Assembly (NCBI GenBank): GCA_028871345.1
Contig: JAGWNK010000005.1
Span: forward strand, 61,652 to 125,651
Source of the DNA: Alphaproteobacteria bacterium
GTDB lineage: Bacteria; Pseudomonadota; Alphaproteobacteria; Micropepsales; Micropepsaceae
Length of the DNA stretch: 64,000 nucleotides
Direction: 5' to 3'
Shown here: positions 25,844 through 34,146 of the stretch, in pieces
Layout: the number at the start of each line of letters is the position of its first letter
How positions within the stretch are numbered: position 1 is the first letter of the stretch
Translations under genes and position numbers: made by a program
Notes under the pieces: model-generated
Told to the model about the DNA's origin: nothing
The model's database searches: none
Seen by the model: only the letters and a program-made list of their open reading frames with translations

Positions 25844-26755
25844 ATGAGCATTGCCGCCAAACTGATCGACCGCAACGACGCCGCGCCGTCGTTCGCCACC
25901 GGTCCCGACATCGAGGCCCAGATCGCCGACGCCGCCCGCTTCACCCGCCGCCACGCCATCGCCGCGATCTATCGCGCCACCTCGGGACATCCCGGCGGGG
26001 CGCTCTCCTGCGCCGAAATCCTCGCCTGCCTGTTCGGGGCGGAGATGAATTTCTGGCCGGCTTCGGTCAACGATCCCTATCGCGACCGTTTCGTGCTGTC
26101 GAAAGGCCATGCCTGCCCGGCCTTGTACGCCATCGGCGCCTATCACCAGTTCTGCAGCAAGCAGGAGGCGCTGGGACTGCGCAAACTGGGAAGCCCCTTC
26201 CAGGGCCACCCCCATGTGCGCGACCTGCCCTGGGTCGAGACTTCGACGGGTTCTCTCGGACAGGGATTCTCGGTGGCCGTCGGCATGGCGCTGGGCATGA
26301 AGATGCAGCGGATGCGCGCGCGCGCCTATGTGCTTCTGGGCGACGGCGAACTGCAGGAAGGCGAAGTGTGGGAAGCCGCCATGTGCGCCGCCCATCACAA
26401 GCTCGACAACCTGTGCGCCATCGTCGACTACAACAAGATGCAGAGCGACGCGACGAACGAGGCGATCATGCGCCTGGAGCCGCTCGCCGACAAATGGCGC
26501 GCCTTCGGCTGGACGGTGTTCGAGGTCGACGGCCACAACATCGCGGAAATCCTGTCGACGCTGCATCTGGCGGCTTCGACGCGCGAACGGCCCAGCGTGC
26601 TGATCGCCCACACGCTGAAAGGCAAGGGCGTGCCGTTCATGGAAGGCAGCCCCGCCTGGCACGGCAGCGTCAAGCTCACCCGCCAGCAGGCGGCCGACGC
26701 GCTGACCGCGCTGGGCGCCTCACCGGAAGACATCAAGGATCTCATCGATGGCTGA
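25844..26755 (+). CDS. Transketolase, N-terminal (TPP-binding) subunit
   Basis: A 303-aa half-transketolase carrying the pyrophosphate-binding domain. The thiamine diphosphate motif is GDGELQEGEVWEAAMCAAHH ... VDYN, and SGHPGGALSCAEIL and SKGHACPALYA are conserved substrate or cofactor loops. The gene has a GGGGAAT ribosome site and overlaps the C-terminal subunit gene by 8 bases, so the products should form a heterodimer. Split transketolases in sugar clusters usually move two-carbon units onto keto sugars rather than serving central metabolism. The actual donor and acceptor cannot be read from sequence. Confidence 0.92.
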   Translation: MSIAAKLIDRNDAAPSFATGPDIEAQIADAARFTRRHAIAAIYRATSGHPGGALSCAEILACLFGAEMNFWPASVNDPYRDRFVLSKGHACPALYAIGAYHQFCSKQEALGLRKLGSPFQGHPHVRDLPWVETSTGSLGQGFSVAVGMALGMKMQRMRARAYVLLGDGELQEGEVWEAAMCAAHHKLDNLCAIVDYNKMQSDATNEAIMRLEPLADKWRAFGWTVFEVDGHNIAEILSTLHLAASTRERPSVLIAHTLKGKGVPFMEGSPAWHGSVKLTRQQAADALTALGASPEDIKDLIDG

Positions 26756-27725
26756 CAACAACGCACCCGCCCTCATCGGCACCTCCGGCGATTCCCTGCG
26801 CGAAGCCTTCGGCAAGGCGCTCACCGCGCTGGCCGCCGACTTCCCCAAGCTCGTGGTGCTCGACGCCGACGTGGCCGGCGGCACCGGCGTGCATCACTTC
26901 CGCAAGGCGCATCCCGAGCGGCTGATCCAGTTCGGCATCGCCGAGCAGAACATGGTGGCCGCGGCCGGCGGCCTCGCCGCCGTCGGCATGCTGCCGGTGG
27001 TGACGGGATTCGCCTGCTTCCTGGAACGCGCCTATGAACAGGCGCGGCTGTCGATCGGCTATGCCAGGCGCAACGCCAAGATCGTCGCCAGCCATCCCGG
27101 CCTCGACGTCGGCCCCGACGGCGGATCGGCCCAGGCGCTGGAAGACATCGCCGCCTTCCGCGCCATTCCCGGCATGACCGTGATCTCGCCGGCGGACCCC
27201 GTCGAGACGGCGCTTGCCACGCGCGCCATCCTGGAATTCGACGGCCCCGTCTACATGCGCACGGGGCGCAGCCCGGCGCGCCGCCTGTTCGGCGACGACC
27301 ATGTGTTCGAGATCGGCAAGGGCCAGATCGTGCGCCACGGCTGCGACGTGACGCTGGTGGCCTGCGGCGTCGAGGTGGCCCGCGCGCTGGATGCGGCCGA
27401 GCTTCTCGCCGAAGGCGGCATCGAAGCCCGCGTCGTCAACATGCCCACCATCAAGCCGATCGACGCGGACCTCCTCGAGCGCTGCGCGCGGGAGACCGGC
27501 GCCATCGTCACGGCGGAAGACCACAACATCTACGGAGGCCTCGGCAGCGCGGTCGCCGAAGCGGTCGGCAAGCGCCTGCCCTGCCCGATCGAATTCGTCG
27601 GCCTCAACGACACCTTCGGCACCTCGGGCGAGCCCGACGAACTGGCCGAGCACTTCCAGATCACGGCGCCCTATATCGCCGCGGCCGCCAGACGCGCCAT
27701 CGAACGCAGAAAGGCGCTGCAATGA
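26748..27725 (+). CDS. Transketolase, C-terminal (pyrimidine-binding) subunit
   Basis: A 325-aa partner of the preceding subunit. The glutamate that activates thiamine is in FGIAEQNMVAAAGGLAAVGM. The HPGLDVGPDGGSAQALEDIA region and the C-terminal transketolase_C domain (GCDVTLVACGVEVARALDAA, ITAEDHNIYGGLGS-like segment) are intact. Its stop overlaps the SDR start by ATGA, making translational coupling likely. Together the two genes equal one full-length transketolase. Confidence 0.92.
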   Translation: MADNNAPALIGTSGDSLREAFGKALTALAADFPKLVVLDADVAGGTGVHHFRKAHPERLIQFGIAEQNMVAAAGGLAAVGMLPVVTGFACFLERAYEQARLSIGYARRNAKIVASHPGLDVGPDGGSAQALEDIAAFRAIPGMTVISPADPVETALATRAILEFDGPVYMRTGRSPARRLFGDDHVFEIGKGQIVRHGCDVTLVACGVEVARALDAAELLAEGGIEARVVNMPTIKPIDADLLERCARETGAIVTAEDHNIYGGLGSAVAEAVGKRLPCPIEFVGLNDTFGTSGEPDELAEHFQITAPYIAAAARRAIERRKALQ

Positions 27726-28474
27726 ACCGCTTCTCGCTTGCGGGCAAGAACGCCGTCGTCACCGGCGGCAGCCGCGGCATCGGCCGCGCCATCGCGCTGG
27801 GACTGGCGGAAGCCGGCGCCAATGTGGCCTTGACCTACCGCGAACGGCGCGGCGAGGCCGAAGCGGTCGCCAAGCAGATCGAAGCCGCGGGCCGCAAGGC
27901 CCTGGTGCTGCAGATGGACGTCACCGAGCGCACCAGCGTGCAGGCGGCGGCGCGCGACAGCAAGGCGCTGGGGCCCATCTCCATCCTCGTCAACAACGCC
28001 GGCATCAACAAGCCGACCGACTTCGACCAGGTGAGCGACGCCGACTGGGACACCATCCTGGCGACCAACCTGAAGGGCCCGTTCGTCTGCGCCCAAGTTT
28101 TTCTGCCGCTCCTGGCGGAAGCCGGCGGCGGCGCCATCGTCCATATCGGTTCGGTCTCCGGACAGTATGGCGGGCCGCGCACCGCCCATTACGCCGCCTC
28201 AAAGGCGGGACTGATTTCGCTGGCGCAGGTCATCGCGCGCTTCGGGGCGCCCAAGGGAGTGCGCTCCAACACCGTGGCGGCGGGACTGATCGCCTCCGAC
28301 ATGGTGGCGGCCGGCATGGCGGCGGCAAGCGTGCAGAAGGCGGCGGAAGGCATCGTTCTGAAGCGCCTGGGCAGCGGGCGCGAAGTGGCCGATGCCGTGG
28401 TGTTCCTGGCCTCGGACGCCTCCTCCTACATCACGGCGCAGACCCTCAACGTCAACGGCGGATTGTACTTCTGA
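27722..28474 (+). CDS. Short-chain dehydrogenase/reductase (FabG-like SDR)
   Basis: A 250-aa classical SDR. The cofactor motif is VTGGSRGIGRAIALGLAEAG, NNAGINKPTD is the structural NNAG motif, and the catalytic Ser-Tyr-Lys set is HIGSVSGQYGG ... YAASKAG. The protein ends LNVNGGLYF, as in FabG-type enzymes. Sandwiched between split transketolase and ATP-grasp genes, it is more likely to reduce a keto sugar formed by the transketolase than to serve fatty-acid synthesis. That role is inferred. Confidence 0.88.
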   Translation: MNRFSLAGKNAVVTGGSRGIGRAIALGLAEAGANVALTYRERRGEAEAVAKQIEAAGRKALVLQMDVTERTSVQAAARDSKALGPISILVNNAGINKPTDFDQVSDADWDTILATNLKGPFVCAQVFLPLLAEAGGGAIVHIGSVSGQYGGPRTAHYAASKAGLISLAQVIARFGAPKGVRSNTVAAGLIASDMVAAGMAAASVQKAAEGIVLKRLGSGREVADAVVFLASDASSYITAQTLNVNGGLYF

Positions 28475-29691
28475 TGGCGAAGACGCTGCTCATCGTCTCG
28501 GGCGGCGTCGAAGCCGCCGATGCCGCGGTCCGGGCCAAGGCCATGGGGCTCACCGTCGTCGTGTCGGACCGCGATCCGGCGGCGCCGGGGTTCGCCCACG
28601 CCGATTCCTGCCTCATCGCCGACGTCTACGGCCCCGACGAAACCGCCGCGGCGGCCGAACGCTACAGCCGCAAGATCCGCAAGATCGACGGCGTCATCTG
28701 CGTGGCCGCCGATGCGCCGATGACGACGGCGGCGGTGTGCGAGCGGCTGGGCCTTCCCGGATTGTCGCGGCAGGCGGCGGCGCTGGCGTGCGACAAGCTG
28801 GCGATGAAGCGGCGCTTCGCCGAGAGCGGCGTGCCCATCCCCTGGTTTTCCGAGGTCGCAACGCCTCAGGCCCTGCAGCGCATCGCGGTGGAACGCGGGC
28901 GCGACCTTGTCATCAAGCCGGCCGACAGCCGCGGCTCGCGCGGCGTGCAGCGCGTCGCGCGCGTCCAGGACCTGGACAAGGCATTCGAGCTGGCGCGCTC
29001 CTATTCGCCTACCCAGCGCGTGATGGTCGAGCAGTATCTTGACGGACCGCAGGTCTCCACCGAATCGGTGGTGATCGGCGGGCGCTGCCATACGCCGGGC
29101 TTCTCGGACCGCAATTACGAATACCTGGAGCGCTATGCGCCCTACTTCATCGAGAACGGCGGCGATCTGCCGAGCCACCTGGCGCCCGCCATCCAGGCCA
29201 AGGTGAAGGACGTCGTGGCCCGCGCCGCGGCGGCGCTCGGCGTCAGCGACGGCACGGTGAAGGGCGACATCGTCGTCCATGACGGCGAGCCCTACGTGAT
29301 CGAGCTGGCGGCGCGGCTGTCGGGCGGCTTCTTCTGCACCCGCGAGATCCCGCTCAACACCGGCGTGGACTTCGTCGGCGCCGCCATCCGCGTGGCGCTG
29401 GGCGAGACGGTCGGCGAAGACGCGCTCGAACCCAAGACCCAGACCCCCGTCATCCAGCGCTACGCTTTCCCAAAGGCCGGCCGCGTCGTCACGGTCAAGG
29501 GCGCCGAGGAAGCGCGGCGCGTTCCCGGCGTGGCCGACGTGGTGGTGACCGCGAAGCCAGGAGACATCATCCCGCCGGCCGGCGACAAGCGTCCCTCCGC
29601 CGCCATGGTGCTGGCCACCGGCTCCACGCGCGAGGCGGCGCTCAAGGCCGCCAACGACGCCCTGGCCTGCCTGAGGATCGACACGGCATGA
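28474..29691 (+). CDS. ATP-grasp ligase
   Basis: A 405-aa ATP-grasp enzyme. It has an N-terminal Rossmann-like part (MAKTLLIVSGGVEAADAAVR), the central ATP-binding fold (LVIKPADSRGSRGVQRVA; RVMVEQYLDGPQVSTESVVI) and the metal-binding segment (VIELAARLSGGFFCTREIPL). Such ligases form an acyl-phosphate and join a carboxylate to an amine. In this setting attachment of an amino acid or other acyl group to an amino sugar is plausible and could replace the missing acetyltransferase. The start overlaps the SDR stop (TGATG) and the end overlaps the GH57-like gene (ATGA). Confidence 0.85.
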   Translation: MAKTLLIVSGGVEAADAAVRAKAMGLTVVVSDRDPAAPGFAHADSCLIADVYGPDETAAAAERYSRKIRKIDGVICVAADAPMTTAAVCERLGLPGLSRQAAALACDKLAMKRRFAESGVPIPWFSEVATPQALQRIAVERGRDLVIKPADSRGSRGVQRVARVQDLDKAFELARSYSPTQRVMVEQYLDGPQVSTESVVIGGRCHTPGFSDRNYEYLERYAPYFIENGGDLPSHLAPAIQAKVKDVVARAAAALGVSDGTVKGDIVVHDGEPYVIELAARLSGGFFCTREIPLNTGVDFVGAAIRVALGETVGEDALEPKTQTPVIQRYAFPKAGRVVTVKGAEEARRVPGVADVVVTAKPGDIIPPAGDKRPSAAMVLATGSTREAALKAANDALACLRIDTA

Positions 29692-31661
29692 ACGCGCCCT
29701 ACCCGAACAGGCAGTTCGACGCGGCGGCGGCGTCGTTGCGGCTGTTCGCCGTCTTCCACCTCAATCTGGCGTTCTCCGCCATCGAGGAGGACCAGCGCGC
29801 AGAGGTCATCGCCAAATGCTATTGGCCGCTCCTGCGGCTGGCGGAGAAGTGCGGCCCGATCGGCATCGAAGCGAGCGGCTACACGCTGGAAGAGATCGCC
29901 GCGCGCGATCCCTACTGGATCGAGAAGCTGAAGGAGCTGATGGGCAGCGGCCAGGCCGAGTTCATCGGCGCCGGTTATGCCCAAATCGTCGCCCCGCTGG
30001 TGCCGTGGCGCGTCACCGAGGCCAATCTGGCGATCGGCAACGAGATCTATGAGAAGCTTCTGGGCCGCAGGCCCGTGGTCGCCCTGGTCAACGAGCAGGC
30101 GTATTCCGGCGGGCTGGTCGGGCTCTATCTGGACGCCGGCTACCAGGCGCTGCTGATGGACTGGGACAATCCGGCTTCGCATCAGCAATGGGCGGCGGAG
30201 ACCGGCTTCCGGGCGCAGCGCGCGCTCGGCGCCGACGGCCGCAGCATCGGCTTGCTGTGGACCAACACCGTCGCCTTCCAAAAGCTGCAGCGCTTCGCCC
30301 ATGGCGACATCGAGATCGAAGACTATCTCGCCTATGTTCGCGCCCAGCAGGGCTCGAGCCAGCGCCTGCTGTGCCTTTATGCCAGCGACGCGGAGATCTT
30401 CGATTTCCGGCCCGGCCGCTATCGCACCGAGGAGAGCCTGAAGGGCGGCTCGGAATGGAGCAAGCTCGAGGACGCGTTCGCCCGCGTCGCGCTGGAGGAC
30501 GGCTGCGCCCTGCTGGCGCCGTCGCAGCTCGTCCCCGAACCCAACGCCAAGACCGAACCGCTCAGGCTCGAGACGGCGGACTGTCCGGTGCCCGTCAAGA
30601 AGCAGAGAAAGTACAACCTTTCGCGCTGGGCCGTGACCGGGCGCGACGACCTGGCGATCAACGCCGCCTGCGAGAGCATCTATCGCGGCATGATGACCGG
30701 CAGCGCCGGCCCGTCGGCCTGGCGCGAGCTGTGCTATCTGTGGTCGAGCGATTTCCGCACCCATATCACCGACAAGCGCTGGACCGAGATGTGCCGCAGG
30801 CTGCGCGCGGCGCAGGTGCGCTGGAGCCCGCCCGAACCGCCGCCGCCGCCGATGCCGCGCGGCTCGGCCCTGACCGCCCGCCACTTCGAGATCGTGACGC
30901 CGAGCGTCAAGGCGCGGGTCGACCGCCGCCGGGGCCTGGCCCTGTCGCAAGTCCACTTCTTCGGCCACGACCGGCCCGCCGCCGGCACCCTGCCGCACGG
31001 CCATTTCGCCGACATCGCCCTGCAAGCCGACTGGTACACCGGCAATTGCGTGTTCGAGGCGCCCGGCGAACACAAGGTCACCGACCTCGAATGGTGCAAC
31101 GCGCATCTGTGGAAGGAAGGCGACGATCTGATGACCTTCGGGCGCATCGACACGCCCAAGGGCGCCATCGAGAAGACCGTGCGCTTCCACGCCAGGAAGC
31201 CGCAAATCGACTTCGACATCCTCTTCCGCTGGGAGGAATGGGGGCGCGGCAGCCTGAGGCTGGGCCATATCACGCTGCTGCCCGACGGCTTCGACTGGGA
31301 GAAGCTGTCGGTCGCCGCCCACAACGGCGGCAAGGATGCCGAGACCTTCGCGCTTTCGGGCACCGCCGTCGATCACGGGGCGCCCGTGTCGTTCCTGGTG
31401 TCGGCCTCGCACGGCCTGGCCATGACCGAAGGCTGGCTCGAGATCGGCGACGACACCAACCGCCTGCGCGTGGCGGTGGACCGCACCATGGCGCCGCTCT
31501 TGGGACTTCTCACATACCGCCAGGTGCGCGGCGGGCACTTCTGCCAGTTGGCGTTGTCGGCGCTGGAACTCGACGACACGCGCAAGCCGCAGTCGCTGAG
31601 GCCGGGGCCGAGGCGATTCCGTTTCAGCGTGGCCGCCGCGACCGCGGAAGCCGATTGTTAA
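29688..31661 (+). CDS. GH57-like glycoside hydrolase / alpha-glycan-active protein
   Basis: A 657-aa cytoplasmic-looking protein (no signal peptide). The N-terminal 300 aa resemble the GH57 (beta/alpha)7 barrel: motif-1-like FHLNLAFS, FIGAGYAQIVAPLVP, a candidate nucleophile in ALVNEQAYSGG and a candidate acid in YASDAEIFDF. Residues about 395-655 form a beta-rich domain like those that follow GH57 barrels. GH57 members cleave or transfer alpha-glucans; why one is translationally coupled to nonulosonate-type genes is unclear. It might trim or transfer a flagellin glycan precursor. Catalytic assignments are by pattern only. Confidence 0.7.
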   Translation: MNAPYPNRQFDAAAASLRLFAVFHLNLAFSAIEEDQRAEVIAKCYWPLLRLAEKCGPIGIEASGYTLEEIAARDPYWIEKLKELMGSGQAEFIGAGYAQIVAPLVPWRVTEANLAIGNEIYEKLLGRRPVVALVNEQAYSGGLVGLYLDAGYQALLMDWDNPASHQQWAAETGFRAQRALGADGRSIGLLWTNTVAFQKLQRFAHGDIEIEDYLAYVRAQQGSSQRLLCLYASDAEIFDFRPGRYRTEESLKGGSEWSKLEDAFARVALEDGCALLAPSQLVPEPNAKTEPLRLETADCPVPVKKQRKYNLSRWAVTGRDDLAINAACESIYRGMMTGSAGPSAWRELCYLWSSDFRTHITDKRWTEMCRRLRAAQVRWSPPEPPPPPMPRGSALTARHFEIVTPSVKARVDRRRGLALSQVHFFGHDRPAAGTLPHGHFADIALQADWYTGNCVFEAPGEHKVTDLEWCNAHLWKEGDDLMTFGRIDTPKGAIEKTVRFHARKPQIDFDILFRWEEWGRGSLRLGHITLLPDGFDWEKLSVAAHNGGKDAETFALSGTAVDHGAPVSFLVSASHGLAMTEGWLEIGDDTNRLRVAVDRTMAPLLGLLTYRQVRGGHFCQLALSALELDDTRKPQSLRPGPRRFRFSVAAATAEADC

Positions 31662-31692
31662 CGCTGATCTGCAACGATTGACGGGGGGGCCG

Positions 31693-32787
31693 ATGGTTCA
31701 GAGGGCTAAGAAGATTTATCTCGCAAGCGAAACCGAAGAAGAACCGACGGCGCCCCAGGCGGCGTTGCGCGATTTTTCCCAGCCATGGCTCGACCTCAAC
31801 GACAAGGCGGTGCTGGTCACCGGCGGCACGGGCTCGTTCGGCCACCATTTCGTGCGCTCGGTGATCGCGCGCTACAAGCCGCGCCGGCTCATCATCTTCT
31901 CGCGCGACGAGCTCAAGCAGTACGAGATGCAGCAGCTCTTCCCGCAGGAGCAGCATCCCTTCATGCGCTTCTTCATCGGCGACGTGCGCGACCGCGACCG
32001 CCTCGATCTCGCCATGCGCGACGTCGACTACGTCATCCATGCCGCGGCGCTCAAGCAGGTGCCGACCGCCGAATACAATCCCTTCGAATGCATCCGCACC
32101 AACGTGTTCGGCGCCGAGAACGTCGTCTACGCCGCCCTGCGCCGCAACATCCGCCGCGTCATTGCGCTGTCGACCGACAAGGCCGCCAACCCGGTCAACC
32201 TCTACGGGGCCTCCAAGCTCGCCTCCGACAAGATCTTCGTCGCCGCCAACAACCTGGCCGGCGCCGACGCCACGCGCTTCGCCGTGGTGCGCTACGGCAA
32301 CGTCTTCGGCTCGCGCGGCTCGGTCGTGCCGTTCTTCCGCCGCCTGGCCGAAAGCGGCGCCAGCGAGCTGCCGATCACCGATCCGCGCATGACGCGCTTC
32401 TGGATCACGCTGACGCAGGGCGTGAACTTCGTGCTTTCGAGCATGGAGATGATGCGCGGCGGCGAGATCTTCGTGCCCAAGATCCCCTCCACCACCATCA
32501 CGGGGCTGGCGAGCCTCATGGGCCCCCATCTGGGGCAGAAGGTCGTGGGCATCCGTCCCGGCGAAAAGCTGCACGAGACCATGATTCCCGCCGACGACGC
32601 CCACTGGACCGTGGAGCTCGACGACCGCTACGTGATCCTGGCGAGCTTCGCCGCGGCCGCCCGCGAGGCCTATCTCAACCGCGGCGCCCGACCGGTGGCC
32701 GAAGACTTCGCCTATTCGAGCGACACCAACCCCGAGAAGCTGGACGCCCGCGGCCTGCAGACGATGCTGCAAGAGGCGATGAAATGA
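31693..32787 (+). CDS. pseB: UDP-GlcNAc 4,6-dehydratase (inverting), FlmA/PseB type
   Basis: A 364-aa extended SDR that starts pseudaminic acid synthesis by converting UDP-GlcNAc to the 4-keto-6-deoxy sugar with C5 inversion. The NADP motif is VLVTGGTGSFGHHFVRSV, catalytic elements are DKAANPVNLYGASKLASDK, and AALKQVPTAEYNPFECIRTN is typical of PseB/FlaA1. An extra N-terminal 40 aa precede the domain. The ATG at 31693 has a G-rich ribosome site and is preferred over TTG at 31678. The end overlaps pseC by ATGA. The Caulobacter equivalent is FlmA. Confidence 0.93.
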   Translation: MVQRAKKIYLASETEEEPTAPQAALRDFSQPWLDLNDKAVLVTGGTGSFGHHFVRSVIARYKPRRLIIFSRDELKQYEMQQLFPQEQHPFMRFFIGDVRDRDRLDLAMRDVDYVIHAAALKQVPTAEYNPFECIRTNVFGAENVVYAALRRNIRRVIALSTDKAANPVNLYGASKLASDKIFVAANNLAGADATRFAVVRYGNVFGSRGSVVPFFRRLAESGASELPITDPRMTRFWITLTQGVNFVLSSMEMMRGGEIFVPKIPSTTITGLASLMGPHLGQKVVGIRPGEKLHETMIPADDAHWTVELDDRYVILASFAAAAREAYLNRGARPVAEDFAYSSDTNPEKLDARGLQTMLQEAMK

Positions 32788-34013
32788 GCGCGCCGGCGCC
32801 CAAGGCGCCGAAGGCGGCGCCGTTCCTGCCATACGGGCGCCAGGTCATCGAGGAAGACGACATCGCGGCCGTGTGCGAGGCGCTGCGCGGCGATTTCCTG
32901 ACGACGGGACCCTTGGTGGGCCGCTTCGAAGCGGCGCTGGCCGGCGCGGTTCGCGCCAGGCACGCCGTCGCCTGCGCCAACGGCACCGCGGCGCTGCACA
33001 TGGCGGCGCGGGCGCTGGCGCTGGGTCCCGGCACGACCGTCATCGTGCCTTCGATCACCTTCCTGGCAACCGCCAGCGCGCCGCACATGAACGGCGCCGA
33101 GATCGTCTTCGCCGATGTCGACCCGCGCTCGGGGCTGATGCGCCCGCAGGATCTGGAACGGGCGCTGGCGGGCAGCGGCGGCGCCGACGCGGTGTTCAAC
33201 GTGCATCTGAACGGGGCTTGTGGCGAAGTGGAAGAGATCGCCGAGATCGCCCGCAAGAGCGGTCTCAAGATCGTCGATGACGCCTGCCATGCGCTCGGCA
33301 CGGGCTATGCCGCCAGTGACGGAACGGACAGGCTGGTCGGCGACAACGCCTACAGCGACCTGACGGTCTTCTCGTTCCATCCCGTCAAGACGATCACGCT
33401 GGGGGAAGGCGGCGCCGTCTCCGCCGAAGATGCCGCGATCGCCGCGGCGCTGCTGCGCGCGCGCAACCACGGAATGACGCGCGATCCCGACGAGTTCGCC
33501 GTCGAGGAAGCGGCCTTCGATGCGGCGGGCCGGGTGAACCCCTGGTACTACGAACTGGTCGAGCCAGGCTTCAATTGGCGCGTCACGGACATCCAGTGCG
33601 CGCTGGGGATCTCGCAACTCGCCAAGCTGCCGCGCTTCGCGGCGCGCCGGCGCGCCCTGGCCGCGGCCTATGACACGCTTCTGGCGCCCTATGGCGAACG
33701 CCTGGTGCCGGCGGCGCGGCGATCTTCCGTTTCGCCGGTGCTGCACCTCTATGCCGTGCTGATCGATTTCGAAGCCTGCGGGCTCTCGCGCGGCGAGGTG
33801 ATGCGACGGCTGTCGGCCGAAGGCATCGGCACGCAGGTTCACTATTTCCCCGTTCATCGCCAGCGCTACTATGCGGAACGGTACGGAGCCTGCGATCTGC
33901 CGGGCGCCGATTCCTACTACGCGCGCGTCCTGAGCCTACCGCTGTTCCCGTCGATGTCGATGGAGGACGTCGAGCGCGTGTCGCTCGCCCTGGGGCGCAT
34001 CCTCGGTTTCTGA
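32784..34013 (+). CDS. pseC: UDP-4-amino-4,6-dideoxy sugar aminotransferase, FlmB/PseC type
   Basis: A 409-aa DegT/DnrJ/EryC1 PLP aminotransferase that aminates the PseB product at C4. The PLP-binding lysine is in VFSFHPVKTITLGEGGAVS, and YELVEPGFNWRVTDIQCALG and GIGTQVHYFPVHRQRYY are family signatures. It overlaps pseB and ends just before a strong bidirectional-looking hairpin. In Caulobacter the equivalent FlmB is needed for flagellin modification and filament assembly. The acetyltransferase of the next step (PseH/FlmH) is not encoded in this window. Confidence 0.93.
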   Translation: MSAPAPKAPKAAPFLPYGRQVIEEDDIAAVCEALRGDFLTTGPLVGRFEAALAGAVRARHAVACANGTAALHMAARALALGPGTTVIVPSITFLATASAPHMNGAEIVFADVDPRSGLMRPQDLERALAGSGGADAVFNVHLNGACGEVEEIAEIARKSGLKIVDDACHALGTGYAASDGTDRLVGDNAYSDLTVFSFHPVKTITLGEGGAVSAEDAAIAAALLRARNHGMTRDPDEFAVEEAAFDAAGRVNPWYYELVEPGFNWRVTDIQCALGISQLAKLPRFAARRRALAAAYDTLLAPYGERLVPAARRSSVSPVLHLYAVLIDFEACGLSRGEVMRRLSAEGIGTQVHYFPVHRQRYYAERYGACDLPGADSYYARVLSLPLFPSMSMEDVERVSLALGRILGF

Positions 34014-34025
34014 GAACAGTCCCGC

Positions 34026-34064
34026 AAAAACGTCGGCGGGCGGAGATAACGCCTCCGCCCGCCG
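34026..34064 (-). terminator. Rho-independent terminator after flagellin gene 1
   Basis: A perfect 12-bp stem (arms 34034-34045 and 34053-34064, 7-base loop) is followed on the minus strand by a TTTTT run (34026-34030). On the plus strand it follows pseC and may also slow that transcript. A second GC hairpin (34110-34134, 10-bp stem) lies between it and the flagellin stop but lacks a T-run on the minus strand. Confidence 0.8.
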
Positions 34065-34146
34065 CTTCTGACCCCAAACCCACGCCCCGGGTTTGCTTGA
34101 AGGGAATGGCGGCGGGCGCCGCCGGCGCCCGCCGTTTGAACAAGCC

